This document shows, in pieces, positions 10,401-23,856 of a stretch of 64,000 nt of DNA. A model generated the notes under the pieces. It was given only the letters and a program-made list of their open reading frames with translations. It had not been told where the DNA came from and searched no databases. Within the stretch, counting starts at the first letter, position 1, and each line of letters starts with the position of its first letter. The stretch spans positions 10,713,943 through 10,777,942 of the forward strand of contig CM041199.1 in assembly GCA_023078555.1 (NCBI GenBank), in the 5' to 3' direction. The translations under genes and the position numbers were made by a program. This stretch comes from Ulva prolifera. Lineage: Eukaryota; Chlorophyta; Ulvophyceae; Ulvales; Ulvaceae.

Positions 10401-13400
10401 GGTTGTAGCCACGCAACCCCCCGCGCAGCAAAAGGTACGTCGCCATCAACATTCCAAGATGTTGGGGGGTATGGGATGTCCATCATTCATTGCATATTTG
10501 CTGCTGACTCCCAGGAGTGGCGTGGGGCAAAAGTGCACACTTTTCACCAACCATGTGAATGGACTTGGTTGTAGCCGTGCAACCCCCCGCGCATGAAAAG
10601 GTACGTCGCCATGAACATTCCAAGATGTTGGGGGGTATGGGATGATTATCATTCATTGCATATTTGCTGCTGACTCCCAGGAGTGGCGTGGGGCAAAAGT
10701 GCACACTTTTCACCAACCATGTGAATGGACTTGGCTATAGACAAGCATACCCCCGCGCACCATAGGGAAGTTGCCAGAAACATCCTTTGACTCTGAAAGA
10801 TCTAGGACGTCAAGTATGCATTGCACAGTTGTTGCTAACTCCCAGGAGTGGCGTGGAACAAAAGTGCACACTTTTCACCAACCATGTGAATTGACTCGGT
10901 TGTAGCCACGCAACCCCCCGCGCAGCAAAAGGTACATCGCGATCAACATTCCAAGATGTTGGGGGGTATGGGATGATTATCATTCATTGCATATTTGCTG
11001 CTGACTTCCAGGAGTGGTGTGGTGCAAAAGTGCACACTTGCCACCAACCCATGTGAATGGACTTGGTTGTAGCCACGCAACCCCCCGCGCATCAAAAGGT
11101 ACATCGCCATCAACATTCCAAGATGTTGGGGGGTATGGGATGTCCATCATTCATTGCGTATTTTCTGCAGACACCATGGAGTGGTGTGGTGCAAAAGTGC
11201 ACACTTTCCACCAACCCATGTGAATGGACTTGGTTGTAGCCACGCAACCCCCCGCGCATCAAAAGGTACGTCGCCATGAACATTCCAAGATGTTGGGGGG
11301 TAAGGGATGATTATCGTTCATTGCATATTTGCTGCTGACTCCCAGGAGTGGCGTGGGGCAAAAGTGCACACTTTTCACCAACCATGTGAATGGACTTGGT
11401 TGTAGCCGCGCAACCCCCCGCGCATGAAAAGGTACGTCGCCATGAACATTCCAAGATGTTGGGGGGTATGGGATGATTATCATTCATTGCATATTTGCTG
11501 CTGACTCCCAGGAGTGGCGTGGGGCAAAAGTGCACACTTTTCACCAACCATGTGAATGGACTTGGCTATAGACAAGCATACCCCCGCGCACCATAGGGAA
11601 GTTGCCAGAAACATCCTTTGATTCTGAAAGATCTAGGACGTCAAGTATGCATTGCACAGTTGTTGCTAACTCCCAGGAGTGGCGTGGAACAAAAGTGCAC
11701 ACTTTTCACCAACCATGTGAATTGACTCGGTTGTAGCCACGCAACCCCCCGCGCAGCAAAAGGTACATCGCGATCAACATTCCAAGATGTTGGGGGGTAT
11801 GGGATGATTATCATTCATTGCATATTTGCTGCTGACTCCCAGGAGTGGTGTGGTGCAAAAGTGCACACTTGCCACCAACCCATGTGAATGGACTTGGTTG
11901 TAGCCACGCAACCCCCCGCGCATCAAAAGGTACATCGCCATCAACATTCCAAGATGTTGGGGGGTATGGGATGTCCATCATTCATTGCGTATTTTCTGCA
12001 GACACCATGGCGTGGTGTGGTGCAAAAGTGCACACTTTCCACCAACCCATGTGAATGGACTTGGTTGTAGCCACGCAACCCCCCGCGCAGCAAAAGGTAC
12101 ATCGCGATCAACATTCCAAGATGTTGGGGGGTATGGGATGATTATCATTCATTGCATATTTGCTGCTGACTCCCAGGAGTGGTGTGGTGCAAAAGTGCAC
12201 ACTTGCCACCAACCCATGTGAATGGACTTGGTTGTAGCCACGCAATCCCCCGCGCATCAAAAGGTACGTCGCCATCAACATTCCAAGATGTTGGGGGGTA
12301 TGGGATGTCCATCATTCATTGCGTATTTTCTGCAGACACCATGGAGTGGTGTAATGCAAAAGTGCACACTTTCCACCAACCCATGTGAATGGACTTGGTT
12401 GTAGCCACGCAACCCCCCGCGCAGCAAAAGGTACGTCGCCATCAACATTCCAAGATGTTGGGGGGTATGGGATGTCCATCATTCATTGCATATTTGCTGC
12501 TGACTCCCAGGAGTGGCGTGGGGCAAAAGTGCACACTTTTCACCAACCATGTGAATGGACTTGGTTGTAGCCGCGCAACCCCCCGCGCATGAAAAGGTAC
12601 GTCGCCATGAACATTCCAAGATGTTGGGGGGTATGGGATGATTATCATTCATTGCATATTTGCTGCTGACTCCCAGGAGTGGCGTGGGGCAAAAGTGCAC
12701 ACTTTTCACCAACCATGTGAATGGACTTGGCTATAGACAAGCATACCCCCGCGCACCATAGGGAAGTTGCCAGAAACATCCTTTGATTCTGAAAGATCTA
12801 GGACGTCAAGTATGCATTGCACAGTTGTTGCTAACTCCCAGGAGTGGCGTGGAACAAAAGTGCACACTTTTCACCAACCATGTGAATTGACTCGGTTGTA
12901 GCCACGCAACCCCCCGCGCAGCAAAAGGTACATCGCGATCAACATTCCAAGATGTTGGGGGGTATGGGATGATTATCATTCATTGCATATTTGCTGCTGA
13001 CTCCCAGGAGTGGTGTGGTGCAAAAGTGCACACTTGCCACCAACCCATGTGAATGGACTTGGTTGTAGCCACGCAACCCCCCGCGCATCAAAAGGTACAT
13101 CGCCATCAACATTCCAAGATGTTGGGGGGTATGGGATGTCCATCATTCATTGCGTATTTTCTGCAGACACCATGGAGTGGTGTGGTGCAAAAGTGCACAC
13201 TTTCCACCAACCCATGTGAATGGACTTGGTTGTAGCCACGCAACCCCCCGCGCATCAAAAGGTACGTCGCCATGAACATTCCAAGATGTTGGGGGGTATG
13301 GGATGATTATCGTTCATTGCATATTTGCTGCTGACTCCCAGGAGTGGCGTGGGGCAAAAGTGCACACTTTTCACCAACCATGTGAATGGACTTGGTTGTA

Positions 13401-13740
13401 GCCGCGCAACCCCCCGCGCATGAAAAGGTACGTCGCCATGAACATTCCAAGATGTTGGGGGGTATGGGATGATTATCATTCATTGCATATTTGCTGCTGA
13501 CTCCCAGGAGTGGCGTGGGGCAAAAGTGCACACTTTTCACCAACCATGTGAATGGACTTGGCTATAGACAAGCATACCCCCGCGCACCATAGGGAAGTTG
13601 CCAGAAACATCCTTTGATTCTGAAAGATCTAGGACGTCAAGTATGCATTGCACAGTTGTTGCTAACTCCCAGGAGTGGCGTGGAACAAAAGTGCACACTT
13701 TTCACCAACCATGTGAATTGACTCGGTTGTAGCCACGCAA
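7453..13740 (+). repeat. C-rich array with 1830-bp and 1996-bp offset duplications
   Basis: About 7965-8812 recurs at 9795-10642 (offset 1830, 11 monomers); the only difference noticed is GCCGCGC against GCCGTGC near 10577. About 10210-11766 recurs at 12206-13762 (offset 1996, 12 monomers). Differences there are few: near 10577, GACTCTG near 10790, ACTTCC near 11006 and TAAGGG near 11303. The variant AATCCCCCGCGC (C6 reduced to TC5) marks A monomers at 8.2-8.4, 10.1-10.25, 12.2 and 16.1 kb only. Confidence 0.82.
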
Positions 13741-15770
13741 CCCCCCGCGCAGCAAAAGGTACGTCGCCATCAACATTCCAAGATGTTGGGGGGTATGGGA
13801 TGTCCATCATGCATTGCGTATTTTCTGCAGACACCATGGCGTGGTGTGGTGCAAAACTGCACACTTTCCACCAACACATGTGAATGGACTTGGTTGTAGC
13901 CACGCAACCCCCCGCGCAGCAAAAGGTACGTCGCCATCAACATTCCAAAATGTTGGGGGGTATGGGATGTCCATCATTCATTGCATATTTGCTGCTGACT
14001 CCCAGGAGTGGCGTGGGGCAAAAGTGCACACTTTTCACCAACCATGTGAATGGACTTGGTTGTAGCCGCGCAACCCCCCGCGCATGAAAAGGTACGTCGC
14101 CATGAACATTCCAAGATGTTGGGGGGTATGGGATGATTATCATTCATTGCATATTTGCTGCTGACTCCCAGGAGTGGCGTGGGGCAAAAGTGCACACTTT
14201 TCACCAACCATGTGAATGGACTTGGCTATAGACAAGCATACCCCCGCGCACCATAGGGAAGTTGCCAGAAACATCCTTTGATTCTGAAAGATCTAGGACG
14301 TCAAGTATGCATTGCACAGTTGTTGCTAACTCCCAGGAGTGGCGTGGAACAAAAGTGCACACTTTTCACCAACCATGTGAATGGACTTGGTTGTAGCCAC
14401 GCAACCCCCCGCGCAGCAAAAGGTACGTCGCCATCAACATTCCAAGATTTTGGGGGGTATGGGATGTCCATCATTCATTGCATATTTGCTGCTGACTCCC
14501 AGGAGTGGCGTGGGGCAAAAGTGCACACTTTTCACCAACCATGTGAATGGACTTGGCTATAGACAAGCATACCCCCGCGCACCATAGGGAAGTTGCCAGA
14601 AACATCCTTTGATTCTGAAAGATCTAGGACGTCAAGTATGCATTGCACAGTTGTTGCTAACTCCCAGGAGTGGCGTGGAACAAAAGTGCACACTTTTCAC
14701 CAACCATGTGAATGGACTTGGTTGTAGCCACGCAACCCCCCGCGCAGCAAAAGGTACGTCGCCATCAACATTCCAAGATGTTGGGGGGTATGGGATGTCC
14801 ATCATGCATTGCGTATTTTCTGCAGACACCATGGCGTGGTGTGGTGCAAAACTGCACACTTTCCACCAACCCATGTGAATGGACTTGGTTGTAGCCACGC
14901 AACCCCCCGCGCAGCAAAAGGTACGTCGCCATCAACATTCCAAGATGTTGGGGGGTATGGGATGTCCATCATTCATTGCATATTTGCTGCTGACTCCCAG
15001 GAGTGGCGTGGGGCAAAAGTGCACACTTTTCACCAACCATGTGAATGGACTTGGTTGTAGCCGCGCAACCCCCCGCGCATGAAAAGGTACGTCGCCATGA
15101 ACATTCCAAGATGTTGGGGGGTATGGGATGATTATCATTCATTGCATATTTGCTGCTGACTCCCAGGAGTGGCGTGGGGCAAAAGTGCACACTTTTCACC
15201 AACCATGTGAATGGACTTGGCTATAGACAAGCATACCCCCGCGCACCATAGGGAAGTTGCCAGAAACATCCTTTGATTCTGAAAGATCTAGGACGTCAAG
15301 TATGCATTGCACAGTTGTTGCTAACTCCCAGGAGTGGCGTGGAACAAAAGTGCACACTTTTCACCAACCATGTGAATGGACTTGGTTGTAGCCACGCAAC
15401 CCCCCGCGCAGCAAAAGGTACGTCGCCATCAACATTCCAAGATTTTGGGGGGTATGGGATGTCCATCATTCATTGCATATTTGCTGCTGACTCCCAGGAG
15501 TGGCGTGGGGCAAAAGTGCACACTTTTCACCAACCATGTGAATGGACTTGGCTATAGACAAGCATACCCCCGCGCACCATAGGGAAGTTGCCAGAAACAT
15601 CCTTTGATTCTGAAAGATCTAGGACGTCAAGTATGCATTGCACAGTTGTTGCTAACTCCCAGGAGTGGCGTGGAACAAAAGTGCACACTTTTCACCAACC
15701 ATGTGAATGGACTTGGTTGTAGCCACGCAACCCCCCGCGCAGCAAAAGGTACGTCGCCATCAACATTCCA
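13740..15770 (+). repeat. Tandem duplication of a 995-bp, six-monomer block
   Basis: About 13740-14775 matches 14735-15770 at an offset of 995 bp. Each copy contains two C monomers 331 bp apart. Differences noticed are CAACACATG against CAACCCATG near 13874 and CCAAAATG against CCAAGATG near 13950. The GATTTTGGGGGG variant (T for G) is carried by monomers in both copies and also occurs near 3.97, 9.46, 9.79, 19.4 and 19.8 kb. Confidence 0.82.
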
Positions 15771-18700
15771 AGATTTTGGGGGGTATGGGATGTCCATCAT
15801 TCATTGCGTATTTTCTGCAGACACCATGGCGTGGTGTGGTGCAAAAGTGCACACTTTCCACCAACCCATGTGAATGGACTTGGTTGTAGCCACGCAACCC
15901 CCCGCGCAGCAAAAGGTACATCGCGATCAACATTCCAAGATGTTGGGGGGTATGGGATGATTATCATTCATTGCATATTTGCTGCTGACTCCCAGGAGTG
16001 GTGTGGTGCAAAAGTGCACACTTGCCACCAACCCATGTGAATGGACTTGGTTGTAGCCACGCAATCCCCCGCGCATCAAAAGGTACATCGCCATCAACAT
16101 TCCAAGATGTTGGGGGGTATGGGATGTCCATCATTCATTGCGTATTTTCAGCAGACACCATGGAGTGGTGTGGTGCAAAAGTGCACACTTTCCACCAACC
16201 CATGTGAATGGACTTGGTTGTAGCCACGCAACCCCCCGCGCATCAAAAGGTACGTCGCCATGAACATTCCAAGATGTTGGGGGGTATGGGATGATTATCG
16301 TTCATTGCATATTTGCTGCTGACTCCCAGGAGTGGCGTGGGGCAAAAGTGCACACTTTTCACCAACCATGTGAATGGACTTGGTTGTAGCCACGCAACCC
16401 CCCGCGCATGAAAAGGTACGTCGCCATGAACATTCCAAGATGTTGGGGGGTATGGGATGATTATCATTCATTGCATATTTGCTGCTGACTCCCAGGAGTG
16501 GCGTGGGGCAAAAGTGCACACTTTTCACCAACCATGTGAATGGACTTGGCTATAGACAAGCATACCCCCGCGCACCATAGGGAAGTTGCCAGAAACATCC
16601 TTTGATTCTGAAAGATCTAGGACGTCAAGTATGCATTTCACAGTTGTTGCTAACTTCCAGGAGTGGCGTGGAACAAAAGTGCACACTTTTCACCAACCAT
16701 GTGAATGGACTTGGTTGTAGCCACGCAACCCCCCGCGCAGCAAAAGGTACGTCGCCATCAACATTCCAAGATGTTGGGGGGTATGGGATGTCCATCATTC
16801 ATTGCGTATTTTCTGCAGACACCATGGAGTGGTGTAATGCAAAAGTGCACACTTTCCACCAACCCATGTGAATGGACTTGGTTGTAGCCACGCAACCCCC
16901 CGCGCATCAAAAGGTACGTCGCCATGAACATTCCAAGATGTTGGGGGGTATGGGATGATTATCGTTCATTGCATATTTGCTGCTGACTCCCAGGAGTGGC
17001 GTGGGGCAAAAGTGCACACTTTTCACCAACCATGTGAATGGACTTGGCTATAGACAAGCATACCCCCGCGCACCATAGGGAAGTTGCCAGAAACATCCTT
17101 TGATTCTGAAAGATCTAGGACGTCAAGTATGCATTGCACAGTTGTTGCTAACTCCCAGGAGTGGCGTGGAACAAAAGTGCACACTTTTCACCAACCATGT
17201 GAATTGACTCGGTTGTAGCCACGCAACCCCCCGCGCAGCAAAAGGTACATCGCGATCAACATTCCAAGATGTTGGGGGGTATGGGATGATTATCATTCAT
17301 TGCATATTTGCTGCTGACTCCCAGGAGTGGTGTGGTGCAAAAGTGCACACTTGCCACCAACCCATGTGAATGGACTTGGTTGTAGCCACGCAACCCCCCG
17401 CGCATCAAAAGGTACATCGCCATCAACATTCCAAGATGTTGGGGGGTATGGGATGTCCATCATTCATTGCGTATTTTCTGCAGACACCATGGAGTGGTGT
17501 GGTGCAAAAGTGCACACTTTCCACCAACCCATGTGAATGGACTTGGTTGTAGCCACGCAACCCCCCGCGCATCAAAAGGTACGTCGCCATGAACAGTCCA
17601 AGAAGTTGGGGGGTATGGGATGATTATCGTTCATTGCATATTTGCTGCTGACTCCCAGGAGTGGCGTGGGGCAAAAGTGCACACTTTTCACCAACCATGT
17701 GAATGGACTTGGTTGTAGCCGCGCAACCCCCCGCGCATGAAAAGGTACGTCGCCATGAACATTCCAAGATGTTGGGGGGTATGGGATGATTATCATTCAT
17801 TGCATATTTGCTGCTGACTCCCAGGAGTGGCGTGGGGCAAAAGTGCACACTTTTCACCAACCGTGTGAATGGACTTGGCTATAGACAAGCATACCCCCGC
17901 GCACCATAGGGAAGTTGCCAGAAACATCCTTTGATTCTGAAAGATCTAGGACGTCAAGTATGCATTGCACAGTTGTTGCTAACTCCCAGGAGTGGCGTGG
18001 AACAAAAGTGCACACTTTTCACCAACCATGTGAATTGACTCGGTTGTAGCCACGCAACCCCCCGCGCAGCAAAAGGTACATCGCGATCAACATTCCAAGA
18101 TGTTGGGGGGTATGGGATGATTATCATTCATTGCATATTTGCTGCTGACTCCCAGGAGTGGTGTGGTGCAAAAGTGCACACTTGCCACCAACCCATGTGA
18201 ATGGACTTGGTTGTAGCCACGCAACCCCCCGCGCATCAAAAGGTACATCGCCATCAACATTCCAAGATGTTGGGGGGTATGGGATGTCCATCATTCATTG
18301 CGTATTTTCTGCAGACACCATGGAGTGGTGTGGTGCAAAAGTGCACACTTTCCACCAACCCATGTGAATGGACTTGGTTGTAGCCACGCAACCCCCCGCG
18401 CATCAAAAGGTACGTCGCCATGAACATTCCAAGATGTTGGGGGGTATGGGATGATTATCGTTCATTGCATATTTGCTGCTGACTCCCAGGAGTGGCGTGG
18501 GGCAAAAGTGCACACTTTTCACCAACCATGTGAATGGACTTGGTTGTAGCCGCGCAACCCCCCGCGCATCAAAAGGTACGTCGCCATGAACATTCCAAGA
18601 AGTTGGGGGGTATGGGATGATTATCGTTCATTGCATATTTGCTGCTGACTCCCAGGAGTGGCGTGGGGCAAAAGTGCACACTTTTCACCAACCATGTGAA

Positions 18701-21700
18701 TGGACTTGGTTGTAGCCGCGCAACCCCCCGCGCATGAAAAGGTACGTCGCCATGAACATTCCAAGATGTTGGGGGGTATGGGATGATTATCATTCATTGC
18801 ATATTTGCTGCTGACTCCCAGGAGTGGCGTGGGGCAAAAGTGCACACTTTTCACCAACCGTGTGAATGGACTTGGCTATAGACAAGCATACCCCCGCGCA
18901 CCATAGGGAAGTTGCCAGAAACATCCTTTGATTCTGAAAGATCTAGGACGTCAAGTATGCATTGCACAGTTGTTGCTAACTCCCAGGAGTGGCGTGGAAC
19001 AAAAGTGCACACTTTTCACCAACCATGTGAATTGACTCGGTTGTAGCCACGCAACCCCCCGCGCAGCAAAAGGTACGTCGCCATCAACATTCCAAGATGT
19101 TGGGGGGTATGGGATGTCCATCATGCATTGCGTATTTTCTGCAGACACCATGGCGTGGTGTGGTGCAAAACTGCACACTTTCCACCAACCCATGTGAATG
19201 GACTTGGTTGTAGCCACGCAACCCCCCGCGCAGCAAAAGGTACGTCGCCATCAACATTCCAAGATGTTGGGGGGTATGGGATGTCCATCATTCATTGCAT
19301 ATTTGCTGCTGACTCCCAGGAGTGGCGTGGGGCAAAAGTGCACACTTTTCACCAACCATGTGAATGGACTTGGTTGTAGCCACGCAACCCCCCGCGCAGC
19401 AAATGGTACGTCGCCATCAACATTCCAAGATTTTGGGGGGTATGGGATGTCCATCATTCATTGCATATTTGCTGCTGACTCCCAGGAGTGGCGTGGGGCA
19501 AAAGTGCACACTTTTCACCAACCATGTGAATGGACTTGGCTATAGACAAGCATACCCCCGCGCACCATAGGGAAGTTGCCAGAAACATCCTTTGATTCTG
19601 AAAGATCTAGGACGTCAAGTATGCATTGCACAGTTGTTGCTAACTCCCAGGAGTGGCGTGGAACAAAAGTGCACACTTTTCACCAACCATGTGAATGGAC
19701 TTGGTTGTAGCCACGCAACCCCCCGCGCAGCAAAAGGTACGTCGCCATCAACATTCCAAGATTTTGGGGGGTATGGGATGTCCATCATTCATTGCATATT
19801 TGCTGCTGACTCCCAGGAGTGGCGTGGGGCAAAAGTGCACACTTTTCACCAACCATGTGAATGGACTTGGCTATAGACAAGCATACCCCCGCGCACCATA
19901 GGGAAGTTGCCAGAAACATCCTTTGATTCTGAAAGATCTAGGACGTCAAGTATGCATTTCACAGTTGTTGCTAACTTCCAGGAGTGGCGTGGAACAAAAG
20001 TGCACACTTTTCACCAACCATGTGAATGGACTTGGTTGTAGCCACGCAACCCCCCGCGCAGCAAAAGGTACGTCGCCATCAACATTCCAAGATGTTGGGG
20101 GGTATGGGATGTCCATCATTCATTGCGTATTTTCTGCAGACACCATGGAGTGGTGTAATGCAAAAGTGCACACTTTCCACCAACCCATGTGAATGGACTT
20201 GGTTGTAGCCACGCAACCCCCCGCGCATCAAAAGGTACGTCGCCATGAACATTCCAAGATGTTGGGGGGTATGGGATGATTATCGTTCATTGCATATTTG
20301 CTGCTGACTCCCAGGAGTGGCGTGGGGCAAAAGTGCACACTTTTCACCAACCATGTGAATGGACTTGGCTATAGACAAGCATACCCCCGCGCACCATAGG
20401 GAAGTTGCCAGAAACATCCTTTGATTCTGAAAGATCTAGGACGTCAAGTATGCATTTCACAGTTGTTGCTAACTTCCAGGAGTGGCGTGGAACAAAAGTG
20501 CACACTTTTCACCAACCATGTGAATGGACTTGGTTGTAGCCACGCAACCCCCCGCGCAGCAAAAGGTACGTCGCCATCAACATTCCAAGATGTTGGGGGG
20601 TATGGGATGTCCATCATTCATTGCGTATTTTCTGCAGACACCATGGAGTGGTGTGGTGCAAAAGTGCACACTTTCCACCAACCCATGTGAATGGACTTGG
20701 TTGTAGCCACGCAACCCCCCGCGCATCAAAAGGTACGTCGCCATGAACATTCCAAGATGTTGGGGGGTATGGGATGATTATCGTTCATTGCATATTTGCT
20801 GCTGACTCCCAGGAGTGGCGTGGGGCAAAAGTGCACACTTTTCACCAACCATGTGAATGGACTTGGTTGTAGCCGCGCAACCCCCCGCGCATGCAAAGGT
20901 ACGTCGCCATGAACATTCCAAGATGTTGGGGGGTATGGGATGATTATCATTCATTGCATATTTGCTGCTGACTCCCAGGAGTGGCGTGGGGCAAAAGTGC
21001 ACACTTTTCACCAACCATGTGAATGGACTTGGCTATAGACAAGCATACCCCCGCGCACCATAGGGAAGTTGCCAGAAACATCCTTTGATTCTGAAAGATC
21101 TAGGACGTCAAGTATGCATTTCACAGTTGTTGCTAACTTCCAGGAGTGGCGTGGAACAAAAGTGCACACTTTTCACCAACCATGTGAATGGACTTGGTTG
21201 TAGCCACGCAACCCCCCGCGCAGCAAAAGGTACGTCGCCATCAACATTCCAAGATGTTGGGGGGTATGGGATGTCCATCATTCATTGCGTATTTTCTGCA
21301 GACACCATGGAGTGGTGTAATGCAAAAGTGCACACTTTCCACCAACCCATGTGAATGGACTTGGTTGTAGCCACGCAACCCCCCGCGCATCAAAAGGTAC
21401 GTCGCCATGAACATTCCAAGATGTTGGGGGGTATGGGATGATTATCGTTCATTGCATATTTGCTGCTGACTCCCAGGAGTGGCGTGGGGCAAAAGTGCAC
21501 ACTTTTCACCAACCATGTGAATGGACTTGGCTATAGACAAGCATACCCCCGCGCACCATAGGGAAGTTGCCAGAAACATCCTTTGATTCTGAAAGATCTA
21601 GGACGTCAAGTATGCATTGCACAGTTGTTGCTAACTCCCAGGAGTGGCGTGGAACAAAAGTGCACACTTTTCACCAACCATGTGAATTGACTCGGTTGTA

Positions 21701-22522
21701 GCCACGCAACCCCCCGCGCAGCAAAAGGTACATCGCGATCAACATTCCAAGATGTTGGGGGGTATGGGATGATTATCATTCATTGCATATTTGCTGCTGA
21801 CTCCCAGGAGTGGTGTGGTGCAAAAGTGCACACTTGCCACCAACCCATGTGAATGGACTTGGTTGTAGCCACGCAACCCCCCGCGCATCAAAAGGTACAT
21901 CGCCATCAACATTCCAAGATGTTGGGGGGTATGGGATGTCCATCATTCATTGCGTATTTTCTGCAGACACCATGGAGTGGTGTGGTGCAAAAGTGCACAC
22001 TTTCCACCAACCCATGTGAATGGACTTGGTTGTAGCCACGCAACCCCCCGCGCATCAAAAGGTACGTCACCATGAACATTCCAAGATGTTGGGGGGTATG
22101 GGATGATTATCGTTCATTGCATATTTGCTGCTGACTCCCAGGAGTGGCGTGGGGCAAAAGTGCACACTTTTCACCAACCATGTGAATGGACTTGGTTGTA
22201 GCCGCGCAACCCCCCGCGCATGAAAAGGTACGTCGCCATGAACATTCCAAGATGTTGGGGGGTATGGGATGATTATCATTCATTGCATATTTGCTGCTGA
22301 CTCCCAGGAGTGGCGTGGGGCAAAAGTGCACACTTTTCACCAACCATGTGAATGGACTTGGCTATAGACAAGCATACCCCCGCGCACCATAGGGAAGTTG
22401 CCAGAAACATCCTTTGATTCTGAAAGATCTAGGACGTCAAGTATGCATTTCACAGTTGTTGCTAACTTCCAGGAGTGGCGTGGAACAAAAGTGCACAATT
22501 TTCACCAACCATGTGAATGGAC
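15771..22522 (+). repeat. C-rich array; 831, 997 and 4483-bp duplications
   Basis: C spacing here is short (331-998 bp). The block from 17044 is repeated from 17875 at an offset of 831 bp, and 17572-17870 corresponds to 18569-18867 at an offset of 997 bp. About 16400-17585 is nearly identical to about 20883-22068 (offset 4483, 27 monomers). The C subtype with CATTTCACAG and ACTTCCAGG first appears here at 16546. The GCCGCGCAACC variant of B, common since 1.75 kb, is last seen near 22.2 kb. Confidence 0.8.
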
Positions 22523-23856
22523 TTGGTTGTAGCCACGCAACCCCCCGCGCAGCAAAAGGTACGTCGCCATCAACATTCCAAGATGTTGGGGGGTATGGGA
22601 TGTCCATCATTCATTGCGTATTTTCTGCAGACACCATGGAGTGGTGTAATGCAAAAGTGCACACTTTCCACCAACCCATGTGAACAGACTTGGTTGCAGC
22701 CACGCAACCCCCCGCACATCAAAGGTACGATGACATGAACATTCCAAGATGTTGGGGGGCATGGGATGTCCATCATTCATTGCGTATTTTCTGCAGACAC
22801 CATGGAGTGGTGTGGTGCAAAAGTGCACACTTTCCACCAACCCATGTGAAAAGACTTGGTTGTAGCCACGCAACCCCCCGCGCAGCAAAAGGTACGTTGC
22901 CATCAACATTCCAAGATGTTGGGGGGTATGGGATGTCCATCATTCATTGCGTATTTTCTGCAGACACCATGGCGTGGTGTGGTGCAAAAGTGTACACTTT
23001 CCACCAACCCATGTGAATGGACTTGGTTGTAGCCACGCAACCCCCCGCGCATCAAAAGGTACATCGCCATCAACATTCCAAGATGTTGGGGGGTATGGGA
23101 TGTCCATCATTCATTGCGCATTTTCTTCAGACACCATGGAGTGGTGTGGTGCAAAAGTGCACACTTTCCACCAACCCATGTGAATGGACTTGGTTGTAGC
23201 CACGCAACCCCCCGCGCATCAAAAGGTACATCGCCATCAACATTCCAAGATGTTGGGGGGTATGGGATGATTATCGTTCATTGCATATTTTCTGCAGACA
23301 CCATGGAGTGGTGTAATGCAAAAGTGCACACTTTCCACCAACCCATGTGAACGGACTTGGTTGCAGCCACGCAACCCCCCGCACATCAAAGGTACGATGA
23401 CATGAACATTCCAAGATGTTGGGGGGCATGGGATGTCCATCATTCATTGCGTATTTTCTGCAGACACCATGGAGTGGTGTGGTGCAAAAGTGCACACTTT
23501 CCACCAACCCATGTGAATGGACTTGGTTGTAGCCACGCAACCCCCCGCGCATCAAAAGGTACGTCGACATGAACATTCAAAGATGTTGGGGGGTATGGGA
23601 TGTCCATCATTCATTGCGTATTTTCTGCAGACACCATGGCGTGGTGTGGTGCAAAAGTGTACACTTTCCACCAACCCATGTGAATGGACTTGGTTGTAGC
23701 CACGCAACCCCCCGCGCATCAAAAGGTACATCGCCATCAACATTCCAAGATGTTGGGGGGTATGGGATGTCCATCATTCATTGCGCATTTTCTGCAGACA
23801 CCATGGAGTGGTGTGGTGCAAAAGTGCACACTTTCCACCAACCCATGTGAATGGAC
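22523..23856 (+). repeat. Run of eight class A monomers
   Basis: Eight consecutive A monomers without B or C. Two are A* type with GCACATCAAAGG and GACGATGACATG. The copy near 23.27 kb reads ATTATCGTTCATTGCATATTT and then switches to the class A TTCTGCAGACACC, so it is a B/A mosaic. TTGCGCATTTTC (A-for-G strand equivalent of GTATT) appears in two copies near 23.1 and 23.8 kb. Confidence 0.85.
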
